In this document: positions 45,857-54,126 of the stretch, piece by piece
Position numbering within the stretch: the first letter of the stretch is position 1
How the letters are laid out: each line of letters begins with the position of its first letter
Virus record (IMG/VR): IMGVR_UViG_3300024492_000057
Span: 1-64,000 of that record
Length of the DNA: 64,000 bases
Reading direction: 5' to 3' (one strand)
Source of the DNA: a virus
Position numbers and translations under genes: made by a program
Notes under the pieces: generated by a model
Seen by the model: only the letters and a program-made list of their open reading frames with translations
Databases searched by the model: none
What the model was told of the DNA's origin: nothing

Positions 45857-48631
45857 TTAGTTACTTATTTTAGTAATTGTAAAATACGTTCTAGCATTAG
45901 CGCCATCAACATCACCATCGGTGTGAGGTCTTACAACATCACCAGCATTTAAATTAATAGTTGCAGTTACAGCAGAATAACCACCAGATGGAATAAATGT
46001 AATTCCTCTAAGACCATCGCTATATGCTAGTGAACTAGAATTTGTTGTTAATAATGAACTATTAACACTAATTCCACAATTAGAAGGTCCTCCACTTTTA
46101 CTATCAGCAATAGTTATAGCATAGACACCAGTTTCATTGATTGTTAATGATGCTCCAGCAGTAGCACTATCAGCATAAGTAATTGCGGGGCCCACATTTT
46201 TTCTAATATTAGAATAGCGACGAATTTTAGTATTAGTAGAACCATGACCATTAGCTGTATCTAAATGTATTTCACTACGAGGAGCAGTTAATGTACCTGA
46301 ACTTGTAGAAGTCCAACCAGCTACGGGGAAAATAATAGGACCAAATGCAAAACTACCGCCACTAGCTTGCATACTTGATACAACAGTTTTCTCAAAAGTT
46401 GTATTAGATCCAGACGAACCTGCCATATATAGATTAGCAGTATCTGATCCGTCATAAAAAATTACAGGAGATACGTTAGTATTTAAAAATGAACCAGTGC
46501 TAAATAGTTCATAAGACACACCGATTGAACGGTGATTAGAACCCATTTTAGCGGAATCAATTCTAATACCGTCAGGAAGAGCTAATGAACCGACTGCAGC
46601 TGAAACTGTACCAGTAGTAAAGAATCCCTGTAGATGAATTGAATCACCTACACGTTTATAATACCATGAATTATTACTTACAGTACCAAATCCCGCACTA
46701 GGAGTAATGGTAATAGGTGACCAATCGCTTAGAGAAAGAATTGGAGAAGTTCCGCCGCCTGAAGACCAGCCGGAGATTGGGACAATTGCCTGGATAGATT
46801 GCTCGATTCCATTTGCGGTAAGGGAACTTCCGGTTACTTTTGTTAGTCCACCTGATCCTCCGCCCGCTTGAACTCCAAAAGTTACATAACTAACATTAGA
46901 TTCAGCTAAAACTTCAACAAAAGAAGCTCCAGCTTGACCTTGAACAAAATGGCCAACGCCTCTAATTGCTGGAAGCTTAGTAGAATCAGAAACAAGCGAG
47001 TTCGGTAGAGAAATACGAGCTTCAGTAGCTGTAGAAGTTCCAGAAGTAAATTTACCTGTAATTTCTACAGAATCACCAACTCGTCTCCACCAAAAACTTT
47101 GAGTACTTACAGTACCAAATCCCGTAAATGTGGGAGTGTAGCTCTGCCAATCGCTCATGGGTACGTTAGCTTGAGCAATATCAGGAGCTAATACAACGTC
47201 ATCAAAATAAACATCTACTGCGCCAGTATTAGAAGCACGAGCAATATGTAAACCAACTCGAATTTGAGCAGTAGAAGTATTAGTAATTAAAGTACATACA
47301 ACTCTACCAGAAGATCCACTAATTCCACTAACTACTGTTGGCGCAATTAATACACTATTAGTTACATCATAAGCATAAGGAACAAAATCAGAAGCTGAAA
47401 TAGTTCCAGACGTAGTATAGGGGAAAGATAAAGTAAGAGCTTGACCGCGATATGCAGTAGGAATATTAACTAGACAGCTAACACCTTCACCTTGACGAGT
47501 AGCACCAGATGAAACCGTCATCTTAAATGATGCAACGCCATTAATTTCGTTAGTTGTATCACGAGTTATTGTAGTATTAGGAGAACCGCCGGTCATATCT
47601 ACCGGAGTAGTTGCAGCAGCATCAGCATAAGCTGCCCAATCACCAACCGTTGCTTCAGCATTATAATTATCAGTCTTATCTGCTGCCCAGTTATTAGCGG
47701 CAGTATTGAGAAGCATTAAATTAAGAGAAGCAGTAAATCCGGGACCACCAGATCCTACTTCAGACTCTAATCCAGCACTATTAAGCTTATAAAGTTTACC
47801 ATCGGATTTGAAATAAGTTTTATAGAAACCAGCAGAAGGATTAGATGGGGTAGAAGCTTGATCATCCCAAGTTACAATATCAGTTGTAGGAGTATTTACT
47901 GTAGGAGATGTTAGAGTTTTATTAGTAAGAGTTTGAGAATCAGAAGTACCAACTACAGAACCAGTTACACCGTGAACACCGGATGAAGCGCTAGTATGAG
48001 TAGTTAAAGCTGACGATGTAGCACGAGTATCAACGTCTGATTGAAGTTCATCTAGAGCGCCTTGTACATCAGTTGCAGCGAGGTTGCCAGAAGGTACGTT
48101 AGAAATTGCTGAAGCATCGTGAGCATCTGTAGCATCACCAATATGACCTTGAATATCACCATCTAGTTCATTAATTGCAGCTTGTACGTCTGTAGCTGCA
48201 ATAGAACCAGCTGGAACGTTAGAAATAGCAGATGCATCATGAGCGTCTGTTGCATCGTTTATATGGTTATTAAGATCTGTAGTAGATGCTTTAGCATTTA
48301 GTTGAGTTTGGGCATCTGAAGTTAATCCGCCGATATATTGAAATTCAGTATTGGAAACGGAACCATCGGCAATCTTAGCTGCATCGATAGCAGCAGCAGC
48401 TTTAATATCGGCATTGTCAATGTTACTAATTGTATTAGAATCAGCATCGATCGTTTTATTAGTAAGGGTAGCTGAATGTGCTTCAGTTACAACTGGAGAT
48501 GCGCTTGTTCCATTGTGGTAATTGAGTTTCCCAGAACTATCAAGTACTTCCATCTCTCCTTTAGAGTCAATAGCTGTACTAGAGACAGGGATTAAACCAA
48601 GAGCACGAAGAAATTTCCTAATATTTACCAC
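45857..48631 (-). CDS. large tail fibre protein with duplicated domain and C1q-like tip, 924 aa
   Basis: The N-terminus NIRKFLRALGLIPVSSTAID is followed by fibre repeats including two near copies of a 39-residue block (DATDAHDASAISNVPAGSIA and DATDAHDASAISNVPSGNLA, each then ATDVQ). A carbohydrate-binding-module-like beta domain follows (about 330-510). Then come two tandem related domains of about 130 aa (each with GFGTVS...RVGDS...G.F..GT...LP). The C-terminus GVYAITIADSKSGGPSNCGI resembles a C1q/TNF-type jelly roll. It is the main receptor-binding candidate. Confidence 0.78.
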   Translation of the reverse strand: MVNIRKFLRALGLIPVSSTAIDSKGEMEVLDSSGKLNYHNGTSASPVVTEAHSATLTNKTIDADSNTISNIDNADIKAAAAIDAAKIADGSVSNTEFQYIGGLTSDAQTQLNAKASTTDLNNHINDATDAHDASAISNVPAGSIAATDVQAAINELDGDIQGHIGDATDAHDASAISNVPSGNLAATDVQGALDELQSDVDTRATSSALTTHTSASSGVHGVTGSVVGTSDSQTLTNKTLTSPTVNTPTTDIVTWDDQASTPSNPSAGFYKTYFKSDGKLYKLNSAGLESEVGSGGPGFTASLNLMLLNTAANNWAADKTDNYNAEATVGDWAAYADAAATTPVDMTGGSPNTTITRDTTNEINGVASFKMTVSSGATRQGEGVSCLVNIPTAYRGQALTLSFPYTTSGTISASDFVPYAYDVTNSVLIAPTVVSGISGSSGRVVCTLITNTSTAQIRVGLHIARASNTGAVDVYFDDVVLAPDIAQANVPMSDWQSYTPTFTGFGTVSTQSFWWRRVGDSVEITGKFTSGTSTATEARISLPNSLVSDSTKLPAIRGVGHFVQGQAGASFVEVLAESNVSYVTFGVQAGGGSGGLTKVTGSSLTANGIEQSIQAIVPISGWSSGGGTSPILSLSDWSPITITPSAGFGTVSNNSWYYKRVGDSIHLQGFFTTGTVSAAVGSLALPDGIRIDSAKMGSNHRSIGVSYELFSTGSFLNTNVSPVIFYDGSDTANLYMAGSSGSNTTFEKTVVSSMQASGGSFAFGPIIFPVAGWTSTSSGTLTAPRSEIHLDTANGHGSTNTKIRRYSNIRKNVGPAITYADSATAGASLTINETGVYAITIADSKSGGPSNCGISVNSSLLTTNSSSLAYSDGLRGITFIPSGGYSAVTATINLNAGDVVRPHTDGDVDGANARTYFTITKISN

Positions 48632-48641
48632 TTATTACTCC

Positions 48642-49127
48642 TTAAGTCTGTTCTAAAGCTCGGGCTTCAAAGGTGATTTTACCACTATGAGAAGCTCCAG
48701 AAAGCGCTGTAGTTGAAAATTGAATTTGACCATTATCGGTCATATTAAAGCTAATTTGAGCACCACCGCTAGTTCTAACTTGGCTAACAGTCCACTTAAA
48801 TCCCACTGAGTTATTAGGATTATAAACCGCAATAATATCGCCAGCTTCATCTGCATTAGCTAAAGTAGTTTCACGATATACTGCATATCTAATAAAAACA
48901 GCTCGAACGTTAGAAGTTGAAAATGATAATGCCGGAATATCAATATTAGAAGCTGTATTATATGCATCTAATGAAAATGATTGAGGAGCTACGTCAAATG
49001 CTCCACTAGTAATAGCCAATTGCTCAGCTACAGCCTCGGCAAAAAGAATTACAGCGGGAGCCCAATTAGGAGAAGTTCCGCTATCTGGAAAATCGATTAT
49101 TGTCGAACCAATAGTAATTTGAGGCAT
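48642..49127 (-). CDS. virion protein, 161 aa, first gene after the late element (near-leaderless)
   Basis: MPQITIGSTIIDFPDSGTSP, then beta-rich (ALSFSTSNVRAVFIRYAVYR; SGASHSGKITFEARALEQ). The ATG lies only 3 nt after TTAACAACTATAT, so the message has almost no leader and there is no ribosome binding site. Because it starts the fibre unit, it might be a fibre-base or decoration protein. Confidence 0.6.
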   Translation of the reverse strand: MPQITIGSTIIDFPDSGTSPNWAPAVILFAEAVAEQLAITSGAFDVAPQSFSLDAYNTASNIDIPALSFSTSNVRAVFIRYAVYRETTLANADEAGDIIAVYNPNNSVGFKWTVSQVRTSGGAQISFNMTDNGQIQFSTTALSGASHSGKITFEARALEQT

Positions 49128-49130
49128 CTA

Positions 49131-49143
49131 ATATAGTTGTTAA
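49131..49143 (-). promoter_or_regulatory. TTAACAACTATAT element (proposed late promoter), site 2
   Basis: Minus-strand TTAACAACTATAT lies between the capsid terminator and the ATG of the next gene, which follows 3 nt later. The position right after a strong terminator is the best evidence that the element starts transcription. Confidence 0.65.
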
Positions 49144-49160
49144 AATATTTACAGAAAGCT

Positions 49161-49190
49161 GAAAAAGAAAGGGGAGCCCGAAAGCTCCCC
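49161..49190 (-). terminator. intrinsic terminator of the capsid gene
   Basis: On the minus strand GGGGAGC-TTTCGG-GCTCCCC (7 G/C-rich pairs) is followed by TTTCTTTTTC. It begins 27 nt beyond the capsid stop codon. This is the clearest terminator in the window. Confidence 0.85.
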
Positions 49191-49217
49191 CATCTATTTG
49201 ATATTGTTAACTAATTA

Positions 49218-50444
49218 TTAGGTAGCGTTAACAATTGCGTTGATGAGAGTGCTCTTACCGGGAGCGCAGCAGAATACTGCTTGGTCGGTATAGAGACGAA
49301 GCTCATAGCCAGCAGAGTTTTCGAGATCGCGGAAGAACTCTTCACCCTGACCAGGACGCTTGAAGGAAACGTCTTGGGAACCAACACGCATCCAGTCTTC
49401 TAGATTTAGAAGGAAAGCATAACCCTCTTTGATATAGATAGAAGGATGAATTTCGATTTCACCGTTCTGGCTATGGAAAAGAATGGATTTAGCACCCATT
49501 TCAGCCTTTTCCTTAGAGTAGCTACCATCGTAGCGACGTAGAGCGGCTTGATCGTTCATCATGTTAGACCAGGCACGTGGATTTACGAAAGCCACGAGCT
49601 TACCATCTTGACCCTTTTCTACGCCACGAGCAGCAGCAAGATTTAACTTGTTGAAGCTAAGGGCAGCAGAACCAGCTGGGTAGGTATTACCTTTGAAAAG
49701 GTTATACTGAGCAGCACTGATATTGAAAAGAGTACCAGTGTTGGTTAGGATCTTGTGTACGCCAGGGAATTCGTTACCATAAGCACCTTTATGCCAAACA
49801 ACGTCACCTGAAACGAGGGTGCCAGGGTTAGCATTGAGGGTAATAGTACGGTTATCCATGTCTACAGAAGAGATAGTGAACTCACCTTTAGAGGTAGCAC
49901 CAGAGCTATCGCGGATTTCGATAGGCATTCCTTCACCACCAGCCCAGATACCAGGAGCCCATTCAGCAGTCTGAATGGTTACAACAGTACCAGAGTTGGA
50001 AGCTACTACACCATAGCCCATCTGACCATAGAACATCTCGATTTCGAGCTTCTTGGTTACAGAACGGAGCATGTTGCTTACAAGATACTTGGTAGCATCC
50101 ATGAAAGCTTGCTTGCCACCTTGAGCAGCGCGGCTAGCAGCAGTATAACCTAGAACTGAACGAAGCACGAGGGGATAACCACGTACTTGAGCGTCCTTAA
50201 TTACACCAGCAACAGGGCTGTTAAGGTTGAAAGCATCTTCATCAGAAGAGGCGAAAGTTACACCATGCTCAAGACCAAGGATTACAGGCTGGTGATAGAG
50301 GTTACCAGGCTGTTTATCTTTAGGCATGAACTTAACAAGATTAAGAAGCTTCACGCCATCTGGAATGAGATCCTCGATCTTATCTGCATAGTTTTCTTTG
50401 AACATCGCATTCAAAGAACCGGAAAAAGTATTATTAGCGGCCAT
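49218..50444 (-). CDS. major capsid protein
   Basis: At 408 aa, directly downstream of the scaffold and decoration-type genes, with the strongest terminator in the window behind it. The sequence (NTFSGSLNAMFKENYADKIE; VKLLNLVKFMPKDKQPGNLY; LVLRSVLGYTAASRAAQGGK) resembles HK97-fold capsids of podo- and siphoviruses, with an N-arm, a spine-helix-like AFMDATKYLVSNMLRSVTKK and beta-rich P-domain. Codon use is richer in G/C-ending codons than elsewhere, in line with very high expression. No delta domain is seen, as expected with a separate scaffold. Confidence 0.85.
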   Translation of the reverse strand: MAANNTFSGSLNAMFKENYADKIEDLIPDGVKLLNLVKFMPKDKQPGNLYHQPVILGLEHGVTFASSDEDAFNLNSPVAGVIKDAQVRGYPLVLRSVLGYTAASRAAQGGKQAFMDATKYLVSNMLRSVTKKLEIEMFYGQMGYGVVASNSGTVVTIQTAEWAPGIWAGGEGMPIEIRDSSGATSKGEFTISSVDMDNRTITLNANPGTLVSGDVVWHKGAYGNEFPGVHKILTNTGTLFNISAAQYNLFKGNTYPAGSAALSFNKLNLAAARGVEKGQDGKLVAFVNPRAWSNMMNDQAALRRYDGSYSKEKAEMGAKSILFHSQNGEIEIHPSIYIKEGYAFLLNLEDWMRVGSQDVSFKRPGQGEEFFRDLENSAGYELRLYTDQAVFCCAPGKSTLINAIVNAT

Positions 50445-50468
50445 TATTTAGTCCTTTCTTAAATTAAA

Positions 50469-50918
50469 TTATTCAGCTACTACGTACTTAACAATTAAGC
50501 AAGCATCGAGGTTAGCAGCAGATAGATCTACACCAGTGTCACAATCGAGAACGATTTTATCACCAGCAGCAGTGATACCGTCAGTATCAGCAAGCTTGCA
50601 AGTATCAACACCATGAGCAGTTCTACGGATTAGTTGAGCAGAGAGAACCTTACCAACAGGCTCTCCTACTTTAATCATAGCTGAAAATAGACCGTTAGCA
50701 TCGTTTTGAGCGACAAATGATGGAGTACCATCGCTAGCATCTAGAGCAGCAGTAATTTTGTTAACACCTTCAGTTCTTAGGAAAAGAACAGCAGGATCAT
50801 CAACGGCAACAACAACGCTAGCGGGCGTGGCATTACCAGTAATAGCGAGACGAAGACATAGTTCTTGCACTTTTAGCTGTGCATTAAGAACATGCTCGTT
50901 TTTAGCAGAATAAGACAT
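50469..50918 (-). CDS. probable capsid decoration / head protein, 149 aa
   Basis: Immediately upstream of and co-transcribed with the capsid gene. It is small, alanine/valine-rich and beta-rich (ITGNATPASVVVAVDDPAVL; DKIVLDCDTGVDLSAANLDA), with ribosome binding site GAAAGG. Position and size fit a capsid cement protein; the sequence alone does not prove it. Confidence 0.6.
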   Translation of the reverse strand: MSYSAKNEHVLNAQLKVQELCLRLAITGNATPASVVVAVDDPAVLFLRTEGVNKITAALDASDGTPSFVAQNDANGLFSAMIKVGEPVGKVLSAQLIRRTAHGVDTCKLADTDGITAAGDKIVLDCDTGVDLSAANLDACLIVKYVVAE

Positions 50919-51039
50919 TTTTTAAATACCTTTCTAAATTATTATTATTAAACCTATTTATTTGCCAGCGCCAACGCCATTTAAAGTGTTCCTCGCCCAT
51001 TTGGTTACGAAGAAGCCGCAATAGACAGCACTATGCATT

Positions 51040-51052
51040 AAACAGTTGTTAA
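51040..51052 (-). promoter_or_regulatory. TTAACAACTGTTT element (proposed late promoter), site 3, degenerate
   Basis: Minus-strand TTAACAACTGTTT, with G in place of the third A/T of the second half. It lies 122 nt upstream of the decoration-type gene, giving a long leader for the capsid message. Confidence 0.5.
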
Positions 51053-51104
51053 TTATTTTTCAGTTTATATATCTTTTTTAATTGACTTTTTCTAAGTATT
51101 TGAA

Positions 51105-51656
51105 TTAATAGAATTTTTTATATCTAATCTTCCAAGACTCATTTTCATAAGTCCCATCAAAAGAGTTTCGTTTAAAATTGTTTTCAGATTTTGTTAAATA
51201 TTGAAGATTCCACGGAACATTCAATCCGCTAATATTCTTACCTTGAAGTGGAATTATATGATCCACCACTGAATCAACTGGGCAATTTTTATAAATTTGT
51301 TCTATCTCATTTAAATATTTTTTAAAGTTTCTATTATTTCTATTTAATTCTTTAAGTCTTTCTTCCGATCTAACTTTTCCCGGATTCTCTTTTCTCCGTT
51401 TTTTCATATAGTTAGACATATAATTAGAGTTTTCTTTTCTCCAATTTATTAAATAATCATTTATTTTATTAGAATTTATCTTGCGATAATTATTCTTTTT
51501 CTCTTTATTTTTAAGTTTATATAATTCTCTATCTCGGGTTAAACGAGATTCTCTATTAGCATAATAATATGCTAAATTATACTCTTTAGTTCCAGACTTT
51601 AACTCCCCGGCCTCTAAACGACCGAGGAGGTCAGAAATTTCTTCTTTAGTTTTCAT
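51105..51656 (-). CDS. HNH endonuclease (homing type) inserted between scaffold and capsid genes
   Basis: CPVDSVVDHIIPLQGKNISG then LNVPWNLQYLTKSENNFKRN is a complete HNH core (His-His, Asn, Asn). The first 110 residues are Lys/Asn/Tyr-rich helix (NKEKKNNYRKINSNKINDYL), as in phage HNH enzymes of the T4 MobB/HNH type. It is AT-richer than the flanking structural genes and separates scaffold from capsid, a normally tight pair, so a recent insertion is likely. Confidence 0.85.
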   Translation of the reverse strand: MKTKEEISDLLGRLEAGELKSGTKEYNLAYYYANRESRLTRDRELYKLKNKEKKNNYRKINSNKINDYLINWRKENSNYMSNYMKKRRKENPGKVRSEERLKELNRNNRNFKKYLNEIEQIYKNCPVDSVVDHIIPLQGKNISGLNVPWNLQYLTKSENNFKRNSFDGTYENESWKIRYKKFY

Positions 51657-52621
51657 TAAACCTTAAAAAAATCTTTATATGATAGTTTCTCTTTAGGAGT
51701 TTCATCAGTTTTAACTGAATTACCAGTTTCAACTACCTTAGTTCCAAGAGCTTTTTGAGCAGCCTGAGCTTTAGCTACACGACGCTTACGTAGTTTATTA
51801 ATAACTTGTTCACCAAGAAGACCTTCAATAGTTTCCTCATCAAGAGAAGCAAACATCTCTTTAAGGTCACTATTCATCTCTTCGCGAACAACGTCTACTA
51901 CGTCATCTGGAGTAACATCATGACCAGCTTCTAGAGCCACGAGCATATAATCTGCCATCTTTTTAACAGTATATGGAGTTTTAGGTAGCCCAGACTTATT
52001 AAGAGCCTGTTCCATCTGAGTATCATACTGTTGGAAAGCTTGTTCTTGTAGACGAGCTAGTTCTTTCTGTTTAAGCTCTTCTTTTTCACGCTCGCGCTCG
52101 GCTCTAATGGCCTTAAGTTCATTCTCAAGGCGCTCTTTTTCAATTTGTTCGGGTGATTTCTTAGCTTGTTCAAGCTGTTTATTGATATAATCTTCAATAA
52201 CTTGGTCAGGATTCATTCCTAGCTCTTTAATAGCGGCGAAGGGATCTTCACCTAGAGCTTTCATAAAGGCACTTACTTGTTTTTCAAGTTCAGCCTTCTC
52301 TTGAGCGCGTTTTTGACCGAGTTTAGACATTTGAAGCTCACGTACAAGACGCTCTTCATCATCTAAATCGATTTCTTCTTCTAATTCTTTACCATCAACC
52401 TTAAGTTTTAGCTTTTTAAGACGTTTTTCAACTTCTTTAGCCTTTTTTTCCTCTTTTTTAGAAAGTTTTTCATCTTTTTTCTCACCTTCATTAGAAGAAT
52501 CTTCGAGTTTAGCCTCGATTTCTTGCTCTTCGGGGGAAAGTTCAGCACTTTCTACTTTAGGTTGTTCAGTTACAGGGGCGGCAGGAGCTGCAGGAGCAGC
52601 ATTTTGTACTACTTCAGACAT
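51656..52621 (-). CDS. scaffold protein
   Basis: Of 321 aa, almost all charged helix: an Ala/Pro N-terminus (NAAPAAPAAPVTEQP), Lys/Glu coiled coil (EEKKAKEVEKRLKKLKLKVD; ERLENELKAIRAEREREKEE) and a basic C-terminus with LRKRRVAKAQAAQK and a final SYKDFFKV. This is the composition and position of podovirus scaffolds, which assemble the procapsid by binding capsid through a basic C-terminal helix. No protease domain is fused. Confidence 0.78.
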   Translation of the reverse strand: MSEVVQNAAPAAPAAPVTEQPKVESAELSPEEQEIEAKLEDSSNEGEKKDEKLSKKEEKKAKEVEKRLKKLKLKVDGKELEEEIDLDDEERLVRELQMSKLGQKRAQEKAELEKQVSAFMKALGEDPFAAIKELGMNPDQVIEDYINKQLEQAKKSPEQIEKERLENELKAIRAEREREKEELKQKELARLQEQAFQQYDTQMEQALNKSGLPKTPYTVKKMADYMLVALEAGHDVTPDDVVDVVREEMNSDLKEMFASLDEETIEGLLGEQVINKLRKRRVAKAQAAQKALGTKVVETGNSVKTDETPKEKLSYKDFFKV

Positions 52622-52719
52622 TTTTTACCTTTCATTCCATCCTTACGGGTAGGAAATCAGTGATTTATCCAGGGAATTCTGGGTAAAATCAATTATTTAG
52701 CTAAATTCCTAGCTTAAAA

Positions 52720-53058
52720 TTACTGACCTTGAGAACGACGACGGAGAAATTCGGCCTTCATTTGCATTTCTTCACGACGTTTAGCTTCTTCAGGAGAAAT
52801 TGGTTGAGGAGGAGAATAAAACGGCATTCCAGTTTCAGGATTAATGCTATTAGCTCTAGCTTTTTCAATTGAAGCGCGAATAGCTAGTTCAGCATCAGCT
52901 TCTGGATCCGGTTTAGGTGGAGTTATATCCATATTAAATTCAGGTAGATAAGGGTTTCTAGAAGACCCCGGAGTTGCGGGATCACCAGTATTTTCCCTAA
53001 TACTCTTTTCAACTAAAGCTCTCCGCTCTTGGGGAGTTAAATCTTCAAATCTCGGCAT
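52720..53058 (-). CDS. proline/Arg-rich hypothetical virion-region protein, 112 aa
   Basis: MPRFEDLTPQERRALVEKSI, then a proline-rich middle (NMDITPPKPDPEADAELAIR) and a Met/Arg C-terminus. Upstream of scaffold by about 100 nt. Unrecognised; possibly an assembly factor. The 98-nt gap to the scaffold has a 9-bp imperfect hairpin (TTTATCCAG/CTGGGTAAA at 52661-52684) and nothing else I can name. Confidence 0.55.
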   Translation of the reverse strand: MPRFEDLTPQERRALVEKSIRENTGDPATPGSSRNPYLPEFNMDITPPKPDPEADAELAIRASIEKARANSINPETGMPFYSPPQPISPEEAKRREEMQMKAEFLRRRSQGQ

Positions 53059-53150
53059 TATTTCTTCTCCTTTTTCTTAGGTTTTTTCTTACCTGAATAA
53101 GTTTCCTTCATCATAGGCTTTAAGACATTAAATGTATTATATGCTGACAT
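53058..53150 (-). CDS. short basic protein, 30 aa
   Basis: Read from the gap: MSAYNTFNVLKPMMKETYSG then KKKPKKKEKK. Start and stop both overlap the neighbours as TAATG, and the next gene's ribosome binding site AAAAAGGAG lies inside it. The Lys-rich tail would suit a DNA- or capsid-binding peptide. Confidence 0.5.
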   Translation of the reverse strand: MSAYNTFNVLKPMMKETYSGKKKPKKKEKK

Positions 53151-53476
53151 TAGCCCCTCTTACCTGAAAGATAAACACTTAAAGCGCCAGTGCTAGAAGT
53201 GAAATCATAAAATACACGAACATAACGGTAATGAGCACGATCAATATTAACTAAATCTTGACCAGCAGCTCCACCAGCAGCTTGAGTATCGATATTTACA
53301 AAATTAGACCCATCATTAGATGCTTGGACTATAATATTTCCAGCAGGAGTTCCTGTCCATATTGAATGAACTGCAAACCCAATAAGTTCAGAAATATCAA
53401 TAACTTCAGAGGTTAGATCTTCATCCATAACCTCAGCATTAAAAAGTCGTTTATTAATTTGAAATAAAGGTAACAT
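53150..53476 (-). CDS. hypothetical beta-sandwich virion protein, 108 aa
   Basis: LLPLFQINKRLFNAEVMDED, then VHSIWTGTPAGNIIVQASND and HYRYVRVFYDFTSSTGALSV, a beta sandwich like fibre or head decoration domains. It is the first gene behind the TTAACAACTATTT element, with AAGGAA as ribosome binding site. Confidence 0.6.
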   Translation of the reverse strand: MLPLFQINKRLFNAEVMDEDLTSEVIDISELIGFAVHSIWTGTPAGNIIVQASNDGSNFVNIDTQAAGGAAGQDLVNIDRAHYRYVRVFYDFTSSTGALSVYLSGKRG

Positions 53477-53485
53477 AGATATTCC

Positions 53486-53653
53486 TTAAATAGTTGTTAA
53501 AAAAAGATAACTTAGGAGAATTAAGTTACCACCGAGGCTTAAAATGAGATATTTCTTTAATTTATTATTTTGTAATTGGTAACGATTTTGTTTAAAAGTT
53601 AAAACTTGATTTTCTTTATTTTCACTTTTATTTTTAAAACTTAGCTTAGCCAT
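53486..53653 (-). CDS. small membrane protein, 55 aa
   Basis: Read from the gap: MAKLSFKNKSENKENQVLTF..., then LIKYLILSLGGNLILLSYLFL-like hydrophobic C-terminus (residues about 35-52). The ATG overlaps the preceding stop (TAATG), and the last codons run through the late element. Possibly lysis related, but there is no positive evidence. Confidence 0.5.
   Translation of the reverse strand: MAKLSFKNKSENKENQVLTFKQNRYQLQNNKLKKYLILSLGGNLILLSYLFLTTI
53488..53500 (-). promoter_or_regulatory. TTAACAACTATTT element (proposed late promoter), site 4
   Basis: Minus-strand TTAACAACTATTT ends 12 nt before ATG 53476, and the ribosome binding site AAGGAA begins right behind it. It overlaps the 3' end of the 55-codon membrane gene. 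Confidence 0.6.
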
Positions 53654-54123
53654 TATTTATTACCCATTAAAGTATTTATTATATCTTTAGGATTTATAAG
53701 ATATTTAACTTTATTAAAAGTATAACCAATATCAGATAATAATTCACATATTAACTCTGAACAAATATAACCTTTTAAATCATTAAAATGTAGAGTTTGG
53801 TTAGAAATATCATATAAAAAAATTTGAATTAGTTGATTTGTCGAATATGGTTGTCCGGCCAGGTCAATACATTTCTTACTAAATTTGATAAAATGTTCAT
53901 TATCAATATCTATCACTATTTCTTCAACAATTTCATTATCTTTTAAAAAATTATCATATGCAATAAAATGAACCATTCCATGAGAAGCTTGATATACAAT
54001 ATCTCTATTTTGAGTTATTAAATGCCACTTAACAAATACATGTGAGTATGGAGCACCTATCCACCACCTAATTAATTTCGATCCTAATTTATTATTTCTA
54101 GATGCTCCAATAGTAATTTGCAT
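53653..54123 (-). CDS. permuted NlpC/P60 (YiiX-like) papain-fold hydrolase
   Basis: APYSHVFVKW gives H28, and KGYICSELICELL gives Cys121. His before Cys is the order of circularly permuted papain-like enzymes (YiiX/LRAT type), which cleave amide or acyl bonds in cell wall or lipids. At 156 aa it is a single domain. It lies among virion genes, so a wall- or membrane-opening step at entry or exit is plausible. The third catalytic residue is not certain. Confidence 0.72.
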   Translation of the reverse strand: MQITIGASRNNKLGSKLIRWWIGAPYSHVFVKWHLITQNRDIVYQASHGMVHFIAYDNFLKDNEIVEEIVIDIDNEHFIKFSKKCIDLAGQPYSTNQLIQIFLYDISNQTLHFNDLKGYICSELICELLSDIGYTFNKVKYLINPKDIINTLMGNK

Positions 54124-54126
54124 ATA

